Assembly (NCBI RefSeq): GCF_945906775.1
Contig: NZ_CAMDRE010000003.1
Location: 62,001-126,000, forward strand
Length of the DNA: 64,000 nt
DNA from: Citrobacter sp. Marseille-Q6884
GTDB lineage: Bacteria; Pseudomonadota; Gammaproteobacteria; Enterobacterales; Enterobacteriaceae
Direction: 5' to 3'
The notes beneath the pieces were generated by a model, which worked only from the letters and a program-made list of their open reading frames with translations, had not been told where the DNA came from and made no database searches. The translations under genes were made by a program, and so were the position numbers. This document shows positions 35,506 through 44,552 of the stretch, piece after piece (the first letter of the stretch is position 1; each line of letters begins with the position of its first letter).

Positions 35506-36225
35506 TTACTTCGGCCAGGTAAGTTCATCCCACCGGGATTTTAACCAGGCAGGGTTTACAGGTTTTCTTGTCGGTAATATTGGCCGAGCTTCATACGCGA
35601 TGAGATCGTCATCCTTAGCCAGGATAGTGGGGTGGAAATGGATTGTCAGGGTGCTGGGATTAATCACACACAGGCCGTTGTCGTATAACCGATGTATGTC
35701 TGCCCGAAGCCACAGGCCATTACTCCAGTGGTCAGAGCCCGCTTTATGATGCTCAATCAGATGTGCTGCTTCTCCCCTGCATTTTGTCTTCACACCGGTG
35801 ACGACACACCGCTCCATGCAGTTGAAGTATACCCTGTCGCTGAATTTCTTCTGATCAGGACGGGACATCGCACCGTACCGGCGATATCCAAAGCGTTTTG
35901 GTGAGACTTTCTCATCCAGGTCATCGTCAAATGAATCCTGACTCTCAGGCCGGAAGGTCTTCAGACGAACTTCCCAGCGAATGCCGTCACGTGCAAATTG
36001 CTGCCCTACGCGTGGGTCATCATCAGGCCAGATAGCTATTCCCTTAGCTTTAACAGCCAGCCGGAACTGGCGGGCATCAGCAGGGGTTCCCGTGCGGGTT
36101 AGTGTCATAAATTCATGGACACTCCGGTACTCCACTGGTTCTCCTGATGAGCCAGCAGGCCTGGCGAGAACCTTGTCTTTAATATCGCGGGCGAGTTTAT
36201 CGGTTTGATTTTTATCTGAAGCCAT
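35506..36225 (-). CDS. HNH endonuclease-like protein, second of three
   Basis: The 239-residue protein has a basic N-terminal half and a C-terminal HNH domain (CVVTGVKTKCRGEAAHLIEH, then DHWSNGLWLRADIHRLYDN). It is close in this domain to the 537-residue protein at 23,344. It lies at the end of the iteron field. No methyltransferase partner is nearby, so it is not a standard restriction system. The ribosome site is weak, so the start at 36,225 is tentative. Confidence 0.75.
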   Translation of the reverse strand: MASDKNQTDKLARDIKDKVLARPAGSSGEPVEYRSVHEFMTLTRTGTPADARQFRLAVKAKGIAIWPDDDPRVGQQFARDGIRWEVRLKTFRPESQDSFDDDLDEKVSPKRFGYRRYGAMSRPDQKKFSDRVYFNCMERCVVTGVKTKCRGEAAHLIEHHKAGSDHWSNGLWLRADIHRLYDNGLCVINPSTLTIHFHPTILAKDDDLIAYEARPILPTRKPVNPAWLKSRWDELTWPK

Positions 36226-36293
36226 GTGAGCTATGCCATACCGGAAGAGGGAGGCATGAATAATGGGCTGTTTTCCGAGGATAAGCCATAGAT

Positions 36294-36337
36294 ACTCACT
36301 ACTGTTGTCATTCTTGTCGATGACAACAGTAGTGAGT
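36294..36337. repeat. Inverted pair of 21-bp-type iterons
   Basis: ACTCACTACTGTTGTCATT and its mirror ATGACAACAGTAGTGAGT face each other over about 8 bp, upstream of the HNH gene. It is an outlying pair of the iteron field. Confidence 0.8.
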
Positions 36338-36378
36338 CTGGTTGGTATGCATCATGTCGAAATCGGAGCACCGGTGAC

Positions 36379-36804
36379 TTATCGAATAGTCTGAACTGAC
36401 TTGTAATGCGCTTGTGCAGGGTGGCCATAAGCCGTATTCGAGCGTGGAACTTCGAGGTGACCCGGCATCCATCCGGTCGTTTTTGCAACCCAGAAACAGC
36501 GTTCCTCACCGTCATCGGTAGTGACTCTAACACGACAACCTTCAAGCCCAATTAGTTGGGGGGAAAGATTACCGGGGCAGCATTTCCGGGAAGCGTTAGC
36601 ATATACCTGCCCGCGCCGCATGAGTTCTGCACATTGTTCAAAATGTTCTTCTGTACCCAGTGCAGCTACTGGTGCTTCAACGTCCATCCAGTCAGCTACG
36701 GCGGTTGCTTTTGTATGCAGGAGATCAAATCCGTAGCTTGATAGAATAGAGCCACATTTAAGAACATAGAGCTGCTGCTCTTTGTTAATGTTTTCGAGTT
36801 TCAT
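36379..36804 (-). CDS. Hypothetical protein
   Basis: A 141-residue soluble protein of unknown family; AACAGGAGCGGCT precedes the ATG. A promoter of the TTCGTC class (ATCGTC variant) is found upstream at 36,857-36,885. Four cysteines are visible, but no clear metal motif. The function is unknown. Confidence 0.65.
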   Translation of the reverse strand: MKLENINKEQQLYVLKCGSILSSYGFDLLHTKATAVADWMDVEAPVAALGTEEHFEQCAELMRRGQVYANASRKCCPGNLSPQLIGLEGCRVRVTTDDGEERCFWVAKTTGWMPGHLEVPRSNTAYGHPAQAHYKSVQTIR

Positions 36805-36856
36805 AGCCGCTCCTGTTAGATTATCGTTGCCTGTTATTTAAAACATGGCTTTTCAG

Positions 36857-36885
36857 TAAATAAATAACCACACCTGCATGACGAT
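36857..36885 (-). promoter_or_regulatory. TTCGTC-class promoter, variant
   Basis: ATCGTC and TATTTA lie 17 bp apart, 53 bp before the start at 36,804. Confidence 0.45.
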
Positions 36886-36915
36886 TGGGACGCGATAATA
36901 AATAACGAGTATCTA

Positions 36916-37152
36916 TTAGCTTTGAGTGCCGAAAAAACCACAATCCATAAGTTGCTCACCAACGGTATTGTCGAATAACATATCGTCTACTGAAACTTCA
37001 TAGCTATTCTCTGATGAAAAATATCCAGCGTTATCATAGTCGACTTCTAAAGCGTCACCATCAATAACCACAACCTCAGTATTAACGAAAAGATCATCAA
37101 GGTCTGAAATAACCTCAATATCTTCACTCTGTTCATCGGTAATGACAATGAC
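36916..37152 (-). pseudogene. C-terminal half of a gene broken by IS1
   Basis: A minus-strand frame is open from the IS1 border (37,152) to a stop at 36,916. It gives 78 residues, very acidic, starting VIVITDEQSEDIEVISDLDD. It has no start of its own. If IS1 is removed, it continues in frame from the fragment at 37,921-38,160. Confidence 0.6.
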
Positions 37153-37207
37153 GGTGATGCTGCCAACTTACTGATTTAGTGTATGATGGTGTTTTTGAGG
37201 TGCTCCA

Positions 37208-37483
37208 GTGGCTTCTGTTTCTATCAGCTGTCCCTCCTGTTCAGCTACTGACGGGGTGGTGCGTAACGGCAAAAGCACTGCCGGACATCAGCGCTATCTC
37301 TGCTCTCACTGCCGTAAAACATGGCAACTGCAGTTCACTTACACCGCTTCTCAACCCGGTACGCACCAGAAAATCATTGATATGGCCATGAATGGTGTTG
37401 GATGCCGGGCAACCGCCCGCATTATGGGCGTTGGCCTCAACACGATTTTACGTCACTTAAAAAACTCAGGCCGCAGTCGGTAA
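37208..37483 (+). CDS. insA: IS1 InsA
   Basis: This 91-residue zinc-finger and HTH protein (CPSCSAT with CSHCRKTW) binds the IS1 ends. Produced alone it represses transposition, and it is fused to InsB by programmed -1 frameshifting at the TTAAAAAACTC site around 37,455. The sequence matches standard IS1. Confidence 0.96.
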
Positions 37484-37905
37484 CCTCGCGCATACAGCCG
37501 GGCAGTGATGTGATTGTCTGCGCTGAAATGGACGAACAGTGGGGCTACGTCGGTGCTAAATCACGTCAGCGCTGGCTGTTTTACGCGTATGACAGGATAC
37601 GGAGGACGATTGTGGCGCACGTCTTCGGTGAACGCACTCTGGCCACACTGGAGCGACTTCTGAGCCTGCTGTCGGCCTTTGAGGTCGTGGTATGGATGAC
37701 GGATGGCTGGCCGCTGTATGAATCCCGCCTGAAGGGAAAGCTGCACGTTATCAGCAAGCGTTACACTCAGCGCATTGAGCGACATAACCTGAATCTGAGA
37801 CAACATCTGGCAAGGCTGGGACGGAAGTCACTGTCGTTCTCAAAATCGGTGGAGCTGCATGACAAGGTCATCGGGCATTATCTGAACATAAAACACTATC
37901 AGTAA
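37402..37905 (+). CDS. insB: IS1 InsB (transposase part, made as InsAB')
   Basis: The 167-residue frame holds the DDE core ([36 protein letters not shown]). The functional transposase is the InsA-InsB' frameshift product. The frame is intact. Confidence 0.95.
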
Positions 37906-37920
37906 GTTGGAGTCATTACC

Positions 37921-38160
37921 GCCAAGACATATGTCATGATTAATGGCTTTTCTGAATAATTCGGGAGAATATACCATAAGTATAAAGCCTAAAGACCTAT
38001 GTATAAATACCCTGCTGTCATGGACTATTTTTCTGTCATGTTCGATAGCTGATGGCGCGTTATCACCCTCAAGAGTAACAGGTTCAGGTATAGAGACTGA
38101 CGGTTCCGCCCTCTCCTGTTTTGTTGCGCCAGCGAAAAACCTGCTTATACGTTCAAACAT
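37921..38160 (-). pseudogene. N-terminal half of a gene broken by IS1
   Basis: MFERISRFFAGATKQERAEP starts at 38,160 after GCGGAGGACACATT and is open for 80 codons to the IS1 border. The reading frame continues without shift into the 36,916-37,152 fragment when IS1 is taken out, giving about 158 residues. The function is unknown. Confidence 0.65.
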
Positions 38161-38275
38161 AATGTGTCCTCCGCATTTTTGACTCAGTATAGCCAGGAGC
38201 ACTGGCCCGTGTGCGGGAACGGAAGATGACCGTCGATATCCCGTTGTTACTTAACCAGCCTTACCGTACTATCAG

Positions 38276-38291
38276 GTGAATTATAGTTCAC
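38276..38291. promoter_or_regulatory. Palindromic operator, copy 1
   Basis: GTGAATTATAGTTCAC lies just before the small HTH gene at 38,304. It has perfect outer 5-bp arms and recurs after the gene. Confidence 0.75.
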
Positions 38292-38303
38292 GTGGATTAA
38301 CCT

Positions 38304-38495
38304 ATGTACAAACCCACCAGCGATGAATTTAAAGCAGAGATGAAACGCAAAGGCTGGACGCGGCAGGCGCTGGCACAGCGCTGGGGCAAGTCCGAAAGAT
38401 GGATAAGTAATATTTCAGGTAATGAGGAACGCGAGCAGCATTGGAACGATGCGCTTGCAGGACTACCAGTATTAAAAAAAACCAAGAATAAGTGA
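38304..38495 (+). CDS. Small HTH DNA-binding protein, likely autorepressor
   Basis: The 63-residue basic protein has a helix-turn-helix (WTRQALAQRWGKSERWISNI) of the Cro/phage-repressor style and little else. The palindrome GTGAAYTATAGTTCAC lies upstream of it, again at its stop codon, and before the next gene. It most likely represses itself and that gene. The ribosome site is weak, and translation may be leader-poor. Confidence 0.7.
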   Translation: MYKPTSDEFKAEMKRKGWTRQALAQRWGKSERWISNISGNEEREQHWNDALAGLPVLKKTKNK

Positions 38496-38507
38496 AGTAT
38501 AGTTCCC
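38492..38507. promoter_or_regulatory. Palindromic operator, copy 2 (degenerate)
   Basis: GTGAAGTATAGTTCCC overlaps the stop of the HTH gene; three positions differ from the other copies. Confidence 0.55.
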
Positions 38508-38524
38508 TTTTTTATTGATTAAAT

Positions 38525-38540
38525 GTGAACTATAGTTCAT
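38525..38540. promoter_or_regulatory. Palindromic operator, copy 3
   Basis: GTGAACTATAGTTCAT lies 46 bp before the start of the gene at 38,587. Confidence 0.75.
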
Positions 38541-38586
38541 GCTTTCTCGTGTGTTCGACTTCACTTCCCATCGAGGAGCAGCAGGC

Positions 38587-38910
38587 ATGAACGTAGATCA
38601 GCGGCAACGTATTGAGCAGGAAATTGCCCGGGCAGCAGCAACCGGGTTGATTGAAGCAGGATATAGCATCTCGGTATTCGACTCAGAAGAGATTGTGCTG
38701 AAGCGCTCTACGAACGTAGAACGTATTGTTGAAGCCATGTTCTCTACTGATGAAGACTACTTCTATGCTTATCGCCCTGAAGAAACTGAACGTGCAGGTT
38801 ACGTCCATTTTGTTTACGGCAATGAGGGATGGAATGTTATCAGCGATAACAGCCTGTCGCTTGAACCGGCGCTTGAAGCCGCTACTGCTCTGTCTGAGTC
38901 TTATGCCTGA
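38587..38910 (+). CDS. Hypothetical protein controlled with the HTH gene
   Basis: I chose the ATG at 38,587 (MNVDQRQRIEQEIARAAATG) because GAGGAGCAGCAGGC precedes it; the frame opens earlier (38,539) inside the operator. The 107-residue product is soluble and acidic, family unknown. It probably forms a two-gene unit with the HTH protein; a toxin-antitoxin function is possible but not supported by a recognised domain. Confidence 0.65.
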   Translation: MNVDQRQRIEQEIARAAATGLIEAGYSISVFDSEEIVLKRSTNVERIVEAMFSTDEDYFYAYRPEETERAGYVHFVYGNEGWNVISDNSLSLEPALEAATALSESYA

Positions 38911-38919
38911 CCCTCAATG

Positions 38920-38950
38920 GCCCACTTAGTACTCGCAAGTGGGCTGTTTC
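38920..38950 (+). terminator. Rho-independent terminator
   Basis: GCCCACTT and AAGTGGGC form an 8-bp stem, followed by TGTTTCTT. It ends the HTH-operon transcript. Confidence 0.7.
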
Positions 38951-39075
38951 TTATTCATACCCCATATGAATAGCAACATTATCACCACCTCGTGCCTATC
39001 CCTTTCTCCGTTCTTCGCCCCGGCACCAAGCCGTTCCGTTTTGTAATTGATGCCACAGCTGTAACGCGAAGAAAT

Positions 39076-39114
39076 AAAAAGCCCGCTTGCAACGACTAAA
39101 GCGGGCTTTTTTTT
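39076..39114. terminator. Bidirectional terminator
   Basis: AAAAAGCCCGCTT and AAGCGGGCTTTTTTTT form a strong stem with A and T runs on both sides, between convergent genes. Confidence 0.9.
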
Positions 39115-39131
39115 ATTCATACTGCATATGA

Positions 39132-42100
39132 TTAACGGTCTATCCACCGTTCAATAATCCCATCAGGTACATCGAAATCATTGTCGCGGAAGAAATCCTT
39201 TTCGTATTTTCTGGCCTGCGGCATCGTCTTGAGTACGAAGAGGATGGCATCCTCCTTGGAACTGAACGAAGTCCGCGTAATGACGTGATCCGGCGCGTGA
39301 ATGTGGGAGAGTGCCAGGCTTTCTTCGGTTCCTGGCTTACACAAATCACACCAGTGCTTATGCCAGAATGTCTCACCATTCTTCTTCAGCTTCGCCCCTG
39401 GTTCACCGGTTGGCGCTGGGTTAATAACCACCTCAAGAATATCTACCGGCTCATCTGCATCTCGCGCCGCATCGCCGAGCAGTTGATCGATAAGCAACTC
39501 CCCGGCTGAACTGACCAGGTTGCTGGCTATCGTGAAGCGACGGTGTAAGCCGCGATCTGCCTCTTGCTGAATCAGCGCTATCTGCGATTTAAACGATACC
39601 ATATGCGTAAGCACAGCATGGTTAACGCCGAAATCAGGCCCATATGTCTCTATGTTTCGGTCTGCGCTAAAAGGGGCCATGTCCGGGCGCTGTTTTGTGC
39701 AAAAGAGACCCAGACTTGTTTTCTTATTGGCAAGATTATCGAGCTTACCCTCTTTGACCTCGTAATTTGAAATCAGACGGTGGGCTACCCGGGCCTTGAG
39801 TGCCTTATCATTCAGATTCTGATAGATATACTCGACCGCAGAGCCGCGTGTACCAAGATATAAGTATGACCACTCCTCACGGTCGACAATAAGACCAATC
39901 GGGATCATCATTACTGGCTTTTGAACGATCCCGCCAGTCGGTCGGTAGAAGTTCATTTCTTCAAAAGCATTAATCCACAATTCTGCCAGCTCGCTCAGAC
40001 CTTCCTGGTTGCTGGGATTCAGACGCTTGAGAGTCTCACGGCCCAGTTCAATGTCTGCCAGAGCTTTAAGTTTCCGGTCGTAGCTTTCAAATACAGACTT
40101 TAACCCTTTCCACTCATCCACCAGCGGCCATTCTTTGAGGGTGCATTCAGATACGCTCAGTTCGTTAACCAGAGCCCATGAGCGAGATACCTCTTTCACA
40201 CCGGTACGCGTCAGACTCAATACCACACGTATAGCCCATTTGTGTTTCTCAGCTGCATCGTTTCGTTCTTCAGCTCGTGGGGCTACATACAGGCCCAGTT
40301 TGCCGTTTGGCATTACCACAAGCCGTAGAGGAGAGTTTCCAAGTTGCTCACAGTAGCATTCAATTTGCGGGATGCTTGCATGACCTCGCCATGCAATTAA
40401 ATCCATCATGGCAAGGAGCGCTTTCCATTGCTTCTCATCTTCCAGACCACTTTGGAGGGATGCACCTCGGTTTGCGCAGCGCCACGTCTGAATCGTTTTA
40501 TCTACAGCCGCAACCCGGTCATTTTCGTCACCGATGTTCCCGGCGTTTAAAGCCGCCAGCATTTTGCTTCGGTATTGTTCTTCATGCGTTTCTTCCAGCT
40601 TCAGCAGTGCCGCAAGTTCTTTGAAGAGCCGGATGTAATAAAGATGGTTAGCCCGGATACGCCGGTTGTGAATGTAATATTCGAGATCGGCGGATTTCAC
40701 CGTGTCCAGGCAAAGATAGCCAAGGCTATCAGAGGTTCTGAATTTTGAGAGGCATACCTTGGCATTGAATTCTCGTTTGTCTGACTTCGCATTACGGCTG
40801 TAGGTGTGCTGAACGACTGGCACATCAACGTAGATCTCTTCATTCTTCTGGTATGCCACGCTGGTACTACGGCTTTTAACGAAATCAACCGTGAATGAAT
40901 GTCCCCGGTAGCCGTTACCTGAATCATCCTTAGCTGCCCCGGGTGCGGTAACCGGATTAACGACCTGTCTCCACTCACAAAAGACGCGTGAACCAGAACG
41001 CAGGTGCTGGTTCGCCTGCTTAATGTAGGACTCCAGCGATGGTCTGGTATCGGCCTCCGGGTCACTCAACAGACCGGTTCCATCTGCGTCATGAATAAAG
41101 CGGCAATATTTCTCCTGGAAGTCCATCGAGATGAAATTAATGTTACTACTGCGATCATAGAATTCGCCAAACAGGCGCTCACGCTGGTCGAGCCCGCAGC
41201 AAAGGATCAGGAAACGTTTATAGTGCAGCGCCATCTTTTCATGCGCCCGCAGCCGGTCAGTGTAAGCTACATCGCGGAAGGTGATGCGAGAACCGTCAAA
41301 ACCGCGAAAAAGCGCGTCCTGCTCGTCACGTTCAGGGAACAGCGTATGAGCGCCCAGATGAGATTCAACCGGGCTGCATACCTGGTAAATATTTTCGCCG
41401 TCTCGTACCAGCAGGAAGACACATCTGTTTTGAAAGTCTTTGGCCGCAGCCTCCCACGGATCCTGATAATTGACGTGCCGTCTGGTGACGGCCATAACCA
41501 GTACGCAACGTTGGGTCGGGAAAATCTGCTCGATTAGGCCCGGGTGTTTTTGCAGTGCCTGGTCGAATAAATCTGCTTTGGTGAAATCGAACCAGTCTCC
41601 CAGATCCAGATAGACAGCGAGCTCCTCATCCATCAGTAGCTTTTTCTGGACAAATGTCAGAGGAATGTCGCTCGGGGCTGAATTGCCTTTGATTATCGTG
41701 TTGACGACAACATCTTTGCCGATGAAAAGATCCAGAGACGCAATCCCTTTCATCAGCGATTCAACGTTCTCCCTGCTCTCTTCGAATGCGGCCAGCTGCG
41801 CCGCAGCCATTTCCTGGTAATAGGGTACGACGGCCTGAACGGCCCTGGTAATTTCGTTATTCTTACCTTGTAGCCATTCAGATTGTATGACGGCCAGTTT
41901 ATGTCCATGCCGAGCCGCTTCCATCATTCCCTTAATGCTTTCCTCATTGACACCGGATGTCAGCGCATTTTCTAACGGGCCGGTGGCGAGGTTTGTGTAC
42001 TGGTCAATCGTCGCGGGTAGAGTATTGAGTTTGTTCTCGCTTTTTTCTGTCTGCTCTTTTTCAAGGCGTTCCGCAATGATCTCTTTCATGCGTTCAGGGT

Positions 42101-42509
42101 TTGTCATCGCCTCGGAAAGTTCAACGGTCAGCTTCTGAGCCAACTGCTGGCAGGCCTGCACTTCACTTTCGCGGACTTCTTTCGAGTCAGCAGCAAAGGT
42201 GAATTTGTTAACGAAGTCATCAAACAAAAAGCGGTGCTGAGTGAAGCTACGGGTAGTGCCACAAGTGCGGCCAGATTCATCGGTATATTCAAACCGAATG
42301 TGTTGGCCATGTTTTGATGGGTGGGTGCGCAGAATGACCGTATGCAGTTTGTTGTCGACCCAACGCAGCGATTCAATCAGCAGTACTTCGGAAGCGGCAA
42401 TGTTCTCTTCAGCAATGGCTTCATTTGCCCGCCAGTACTGACCGCCTTGAAGAGAATGGAAACGTTCAATTCGCTCTACCGGTTGTTCAATGCGCACGAT
42501 ACCCGTCAT
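39132..42509 (-). CDS. Very large hypothetical backbone protein, 1125 residues
   Basis: This is the longest gene of the window. GGGGGAAGGAGATCATA precedes the ATG, an excellent ribosome site, and a TTCGTC-class promoter lies at 42,611-42,639. No signal peptide or membrane segment is visible. The N-terminal third is helical and charged (about 110-270). A CDLCKPG motif with nearby His residues near the C-terminus may bind a metal. I find no Walker motif, nuclease signature or other family motif. Codon use and strand fit the backbone, so it is probably a core plasmid gene. Confidence 0.8.
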   Translation of the reverse strand: MTGIVRIEQPVERIERFHSLQGGQYWRANEAIAEENIAASEVLLIESLRWVDNKLHTVILRTHPSKHGQHIRFEYTDESGRTCGTTRSFTQHRFLFDDFVNKFTFAADSKEVRESEVQACQQLAQKLTVELSEAMTNPERMKEIIAERLEKEQTEKSENKLNTLPATIDQYTNLATGPLENALTSGVNEESIKGMMEAARHGHKLAVIQSEWLQGKNNEITRAVQAVVPYYQEMAAAQLAAFEESRENVESLMKGIASLDLFIGKDVVVNTIIKGNSAPSDIPLTFVQKKLLMDEELAVYLDLGDWFDFTKADLFDQALQKHPGLIEQIFPTQRCVLVMAVTRRHVNYQDPWEAAAKDFQNRCVFLLVRDGENIYQVCSPVESHLGAHTLFPERDEQDALFRGFDGSRITFRDVAYTDRLRAHEKMALHYKRFLILCCGLDQRERLFGEFYDRSSNINFISMDFQEKYCRFIHDADGTGLLSDPEADTRPSLESYIKQANQHLRSGSRVFCEWRQVVNPVTAPGAAKDDSGNGYRGHSFTVDFVKSRSTSVAYQKNEEIYVDVPVVQHTYSRNAKSDKREFNAKVCLSKFRTSDSLGYLCLDTVKSADLEYYIHNRRIRANHLYYIRLFKELAALLKLEETHEEQYRSKMLAALNAGNIGDENDRVAAVDKTIQTWRCANRGASLQSGLEDEKQWKALLAMMDLIAWRGHASIPQIECYCEQLGNSPLRLVVMPNGKLGLYVAPRAEERNDAAEKHKWAIRVVLSLTRTGVKEVSRSWALVNELSVSECTLKEWPLVDEWKGLKSVFESYDRKLKALADIELGRETLKRLNPSNQEGLSELAELWINAFEEMNFYRPTGGIVQKPVMMIPIGLIVDREEWSYLYLGTRGSAVEYIYQNLNDKALKARVAHRLISNYEVKEGKLDNLANKKTSLGLFCTKQRPDMAPFSADRNIETYGPDFGVNHAVLTHMVSFKSQIALIQQEADRGLHRRFTIASNLVSSAGELLIDQLLGDAARDADEPVDILEVVINPAPTGEPGAKLKKNGETFWHKHWCDLCKPGTEESLALSHIHAPDHVITRTSFSSKEDAILFVLKTMPQARKYEKDFFRDNDFDVPDGIIERWIDR

Positions 42510-42610
42510 TATGATCTCCTTCCCCCGGCTTTAGCCATGTTGCCGCTATTGTACTAGGACATGGTGTTTCTAATGGCTTAAATGGGGGACATATTGTTTG
42601 TGATACTTTG

Positions 42611-42639
42611 ATTTTATCGTTGGGGGGGCAGGTGACGAA
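42611..42639 (-). promoter_or_regulatory. TTCGTC-class promoter of the 1125-residue protein gene
   Basis: TTCGTCACCTG with a 17-bp spacer to TAAAAT, 102 bp before the start at 42,509. Confidence 0.7.
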
Positions 42640-42654
42640 TAGCTCTGGGGGATG

Positions 42655-42678
42655 AAAGGCAACGAAGAGTTGCCTTTT
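42655..42678. terminator. Terminator between backbone genes
   Basis: AAAGGCAAC and GTTGCCTTT form a 9-bp stem with a short loop. On the minus strand it follows the gene at 42,713; the T tract is short. Confidence 0.65.
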
Positions 42679-42712
42679 ACGAAAAGGAAGATGCAGTACG
42701 AATTGCGGGTGG

Positions 42713-42958
42713 TCAGGAAAGAGGGTTTACCCAGCCTTTTCCGGTCACGAACTGAATTTTGCCAGCCTTTCTTAGCGCCTGTAACCGCCGGTCAAGAATG
42801 CGGAATGGCATCGGCTTATTCCTCTCCTCATCAGCGAGTCGGGAACACTCACCAGCTACGTCTGGAAGCATAATCAGTGAAAATGGAACCGGCTCTTTGC
42901 CGAGTATTTTCATGATCGCACTGTCCAGAACGGCGTACTTGTTTTTAGCAACTTGCAT
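42713..42958 (-). CDS. Small winged-helix-like protein
   Basis: An 81-residue protein; the ATG at 42,958 follows GAGGGGACAGTGAAC at proper distance (a GTG two codons upstream is possible). The C-terminal part (RILDRRLQALRKAGKIQFVT) reads like a recognition helix and wing of a small wHTH DNA-binding domain. The target is unknown. Confidence 0.6.
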   Translation of the reverse strand: MQVAKNKYAVLDSAIMKILGKEPVPFSLIMLPDVAGECSRLADEERNKPMPFRILDRRLQALRKAGKIQFVTGKGWVNPLS

Positions 42959-43006
42959 GTTCACTGTCCCCTCTCTCTATAGCGTGGTGATCGGTTCGCC
43001 TGATAC

Positions 43007-43666
43007 CTACGGAACACATTCCGGTGGGACGGCCTTATTTTTATCCTGCCAACGTAGAGCAGCCTTAATACACTGCTTACACGTTATTTCACATACGTAA
43101 GGCCCGTACTCACCATCACTATGGGTGGCTGGGTTAACCCAAAGCTTGCCGTTACTTCCACCTGCGGCGGTGCAAAGAAAATCCCCTTCATTTCTGACCA
43201 GGCGCCCATCACGTATGTCCTCAAGTAAAAGCACGTGAATCACAGTTCGCCGGTTTATACCGTTACCGCTACTGTTTTCCGTCAGCCCGGAAATCACCGA
43301 TTTGAATCCGCTTGTCCATCGTACCGGAAGATACAAACGAGCGTTTCGCTCTTGCGCCTGTTGCATCAGCTTCATATCGAGAGCGGCCTTTTGCTGTCGT
43401 TCTTCTTCTTGCCGTGTCAGACGTTGTCTGGCCTGTTCCTCTCGTCGGGCCCGGCTATCAATCTCAGTTTCAGCTTTAATATCGAACCGGTCAGGTGTAA
43501 GAAACAAAGTCGCACCTACCGGAGGGAGTGTGCCCTCCACCAGCAGCAGGTTATCCTTTGTTGCTTCCACATAAACTGTTCCAACCTCGGTAACCACACC
43601 CGTTTTATCTTTTTCCCCCCGGAACCAGAAGGGCGATGGGTAAGGAGGGTATTTGAGAACGATCAT
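43007..43666 (-). CDS. Hypothetical protein with C-terminal cysteine cluster
   Basis: A 219-residue protein with a proline/aromatic N-terminus, a long Glu/Arg/Gln-rich coiled-coil stretch (about 70-110) and a C-terminal CEITCKQC motif that may bind zinc. GAAAGGAAAAATT precedes the ATG. It is followed by the small wHTH gene on the same strand. The function is unknown. Confidence 0.65.
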   Translation of the reverse strand: MIVLKYPPYPSPFWFRGEKDKTGVVTEVGTVYVEATKDNLLLVEGTLPPVGATLFLTPDRFDIKAETEIDSRARREEQARQRLTRQEEERQQKAALDMKLMQQAQERNARLYLPVRWTSGFKSVISGLTENSSGNGINRRTVIHVLLLEDIRDGRLVRNEGDFLCTAAGGSNGKLWVNPATHSDGEYGPYVCEITCKQCIKAALRWQDKNKAVPPECVP

Positions 43667-43727
43667 AATTTTTCCTTTCTGAAATACCGCATCGAGTTAA
43701 TTTACTGGTTGTCAGAACGCAGTAATG

Positions 43728-44552
43728 TTATTTCTGATTTTGTTCCCGGTACTTCATTACGATATCCATTTCCTGTTGAGTTAATCCATTCTGAACTGCG
43801 GCCCGGCCTTGCCATATGTGAAAGAGCACCTCAAGAAAGACCCTTTCTTCTTCCTCTGATACTGAACCACTTGAATCAGGTGAGTAATCATCTTTCATAA
43901 AGCTATCGAACAGAACTCTTTCGCTGAGCCCCGCTATAGCAGGTTGTTCGCTGTGGGTCAGCCAACCGTGATGCCACGAAAACATGCAGTAGGCTGCTAC
44001 ATCACGTGGATCACCTTTTGAAAGGTGTCGGTGGAGCTCTTTGAGGCATTCATCCTTCCAGTCAGATTTTGCCCATTCAGCCCCACGACCATACTTCTCC
44101 TGGGCCCGGTAAAGCTTACCCGCCATCTCAGAGGCGAAGTTAACTACAAGCTGAGCTGTTGCATCGTGTAAACCAGCAGGGATCTTTACGAGGTGATTTG
44201 TGAGGCCACACTCATTGATAACTACCCGCAGACCACGCTTTATCTCTTCAACATCATCGGAACCAATTGCACCCTCACCAGATGCCGCGTGGAACGCGTA
44301 GGCCATTGCGTCCGTTATTTCTACCGATGAATCAGCCTTTTCGCCTGACGTACACGTTTCTTGAACCAGCTCGCCCTTCTGTTTGTTGTCCAGCAGACTA
44401 ATCATGGTGTTTTTAAGTAACGTTGCTTTTTTGACGGCTTCCATATTGCCGTTCTGCAAAGCGGTCGTAATCTCAGTATCTATCTCGTTAATGCCTAGCT
44501 GAAGCTCTTCAGCACTGGCATAGAATATATTTACGATTTTTGTCTGGCGCAT
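43728..44552 (-). CDS. Hypothetical protein with phage-type C-terminal domain
   Basis: The 274-residue protein ends in a domain (AQEKYGRGAEWAKSDWKDEC, then KGDPRDVAAYCMFSWHHGW) that I recall from many short enterobacterial phage proteins of unknown function (Ea22-like C-termini). The N-terminal part is helical. Its start codon shares one base with the stop of the next upstream gene, so the two are translationally coupled. Confidence 0.7.
   Translation of the reverse strand: MRQTKIVNIFYASAEELQLGINEIDTEITTALQNGNMEAVKKATLLKNTMISLLDNKQKGELVQETCTSGEKADSSVEITDAMAYAFHAASGEGAIGSDDVEEIKRGLRVVINECGLTNHLVKIPAGLHDATAQLVVNFASEMAGKLYRAQEKYGRGAEWAKSDWKDECLKELHRHLSKGDPRDVAAYCMFSWHHGWLTHSEQPAIAGLSERVLFDSFMKDDYSPDSSGSVSEEEERVFLEVLFHIWQGRAAVQNGLTQQEMDIVMKYREQNQK

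Larger units (their letters stand above)
37153..37920 (+). mobile_element. IS1, complete
   Basis: This IS1 is 768 bp with GGTGATGCTGCCAACTTACT at the left end and the GGAGTCATTACC right end. The flanks (GACAATGAC left, GCCAAGACA right) are not a 9-bp duplication, so a deletion or rearrangement has followed the insertion. Confidence 0.97.
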
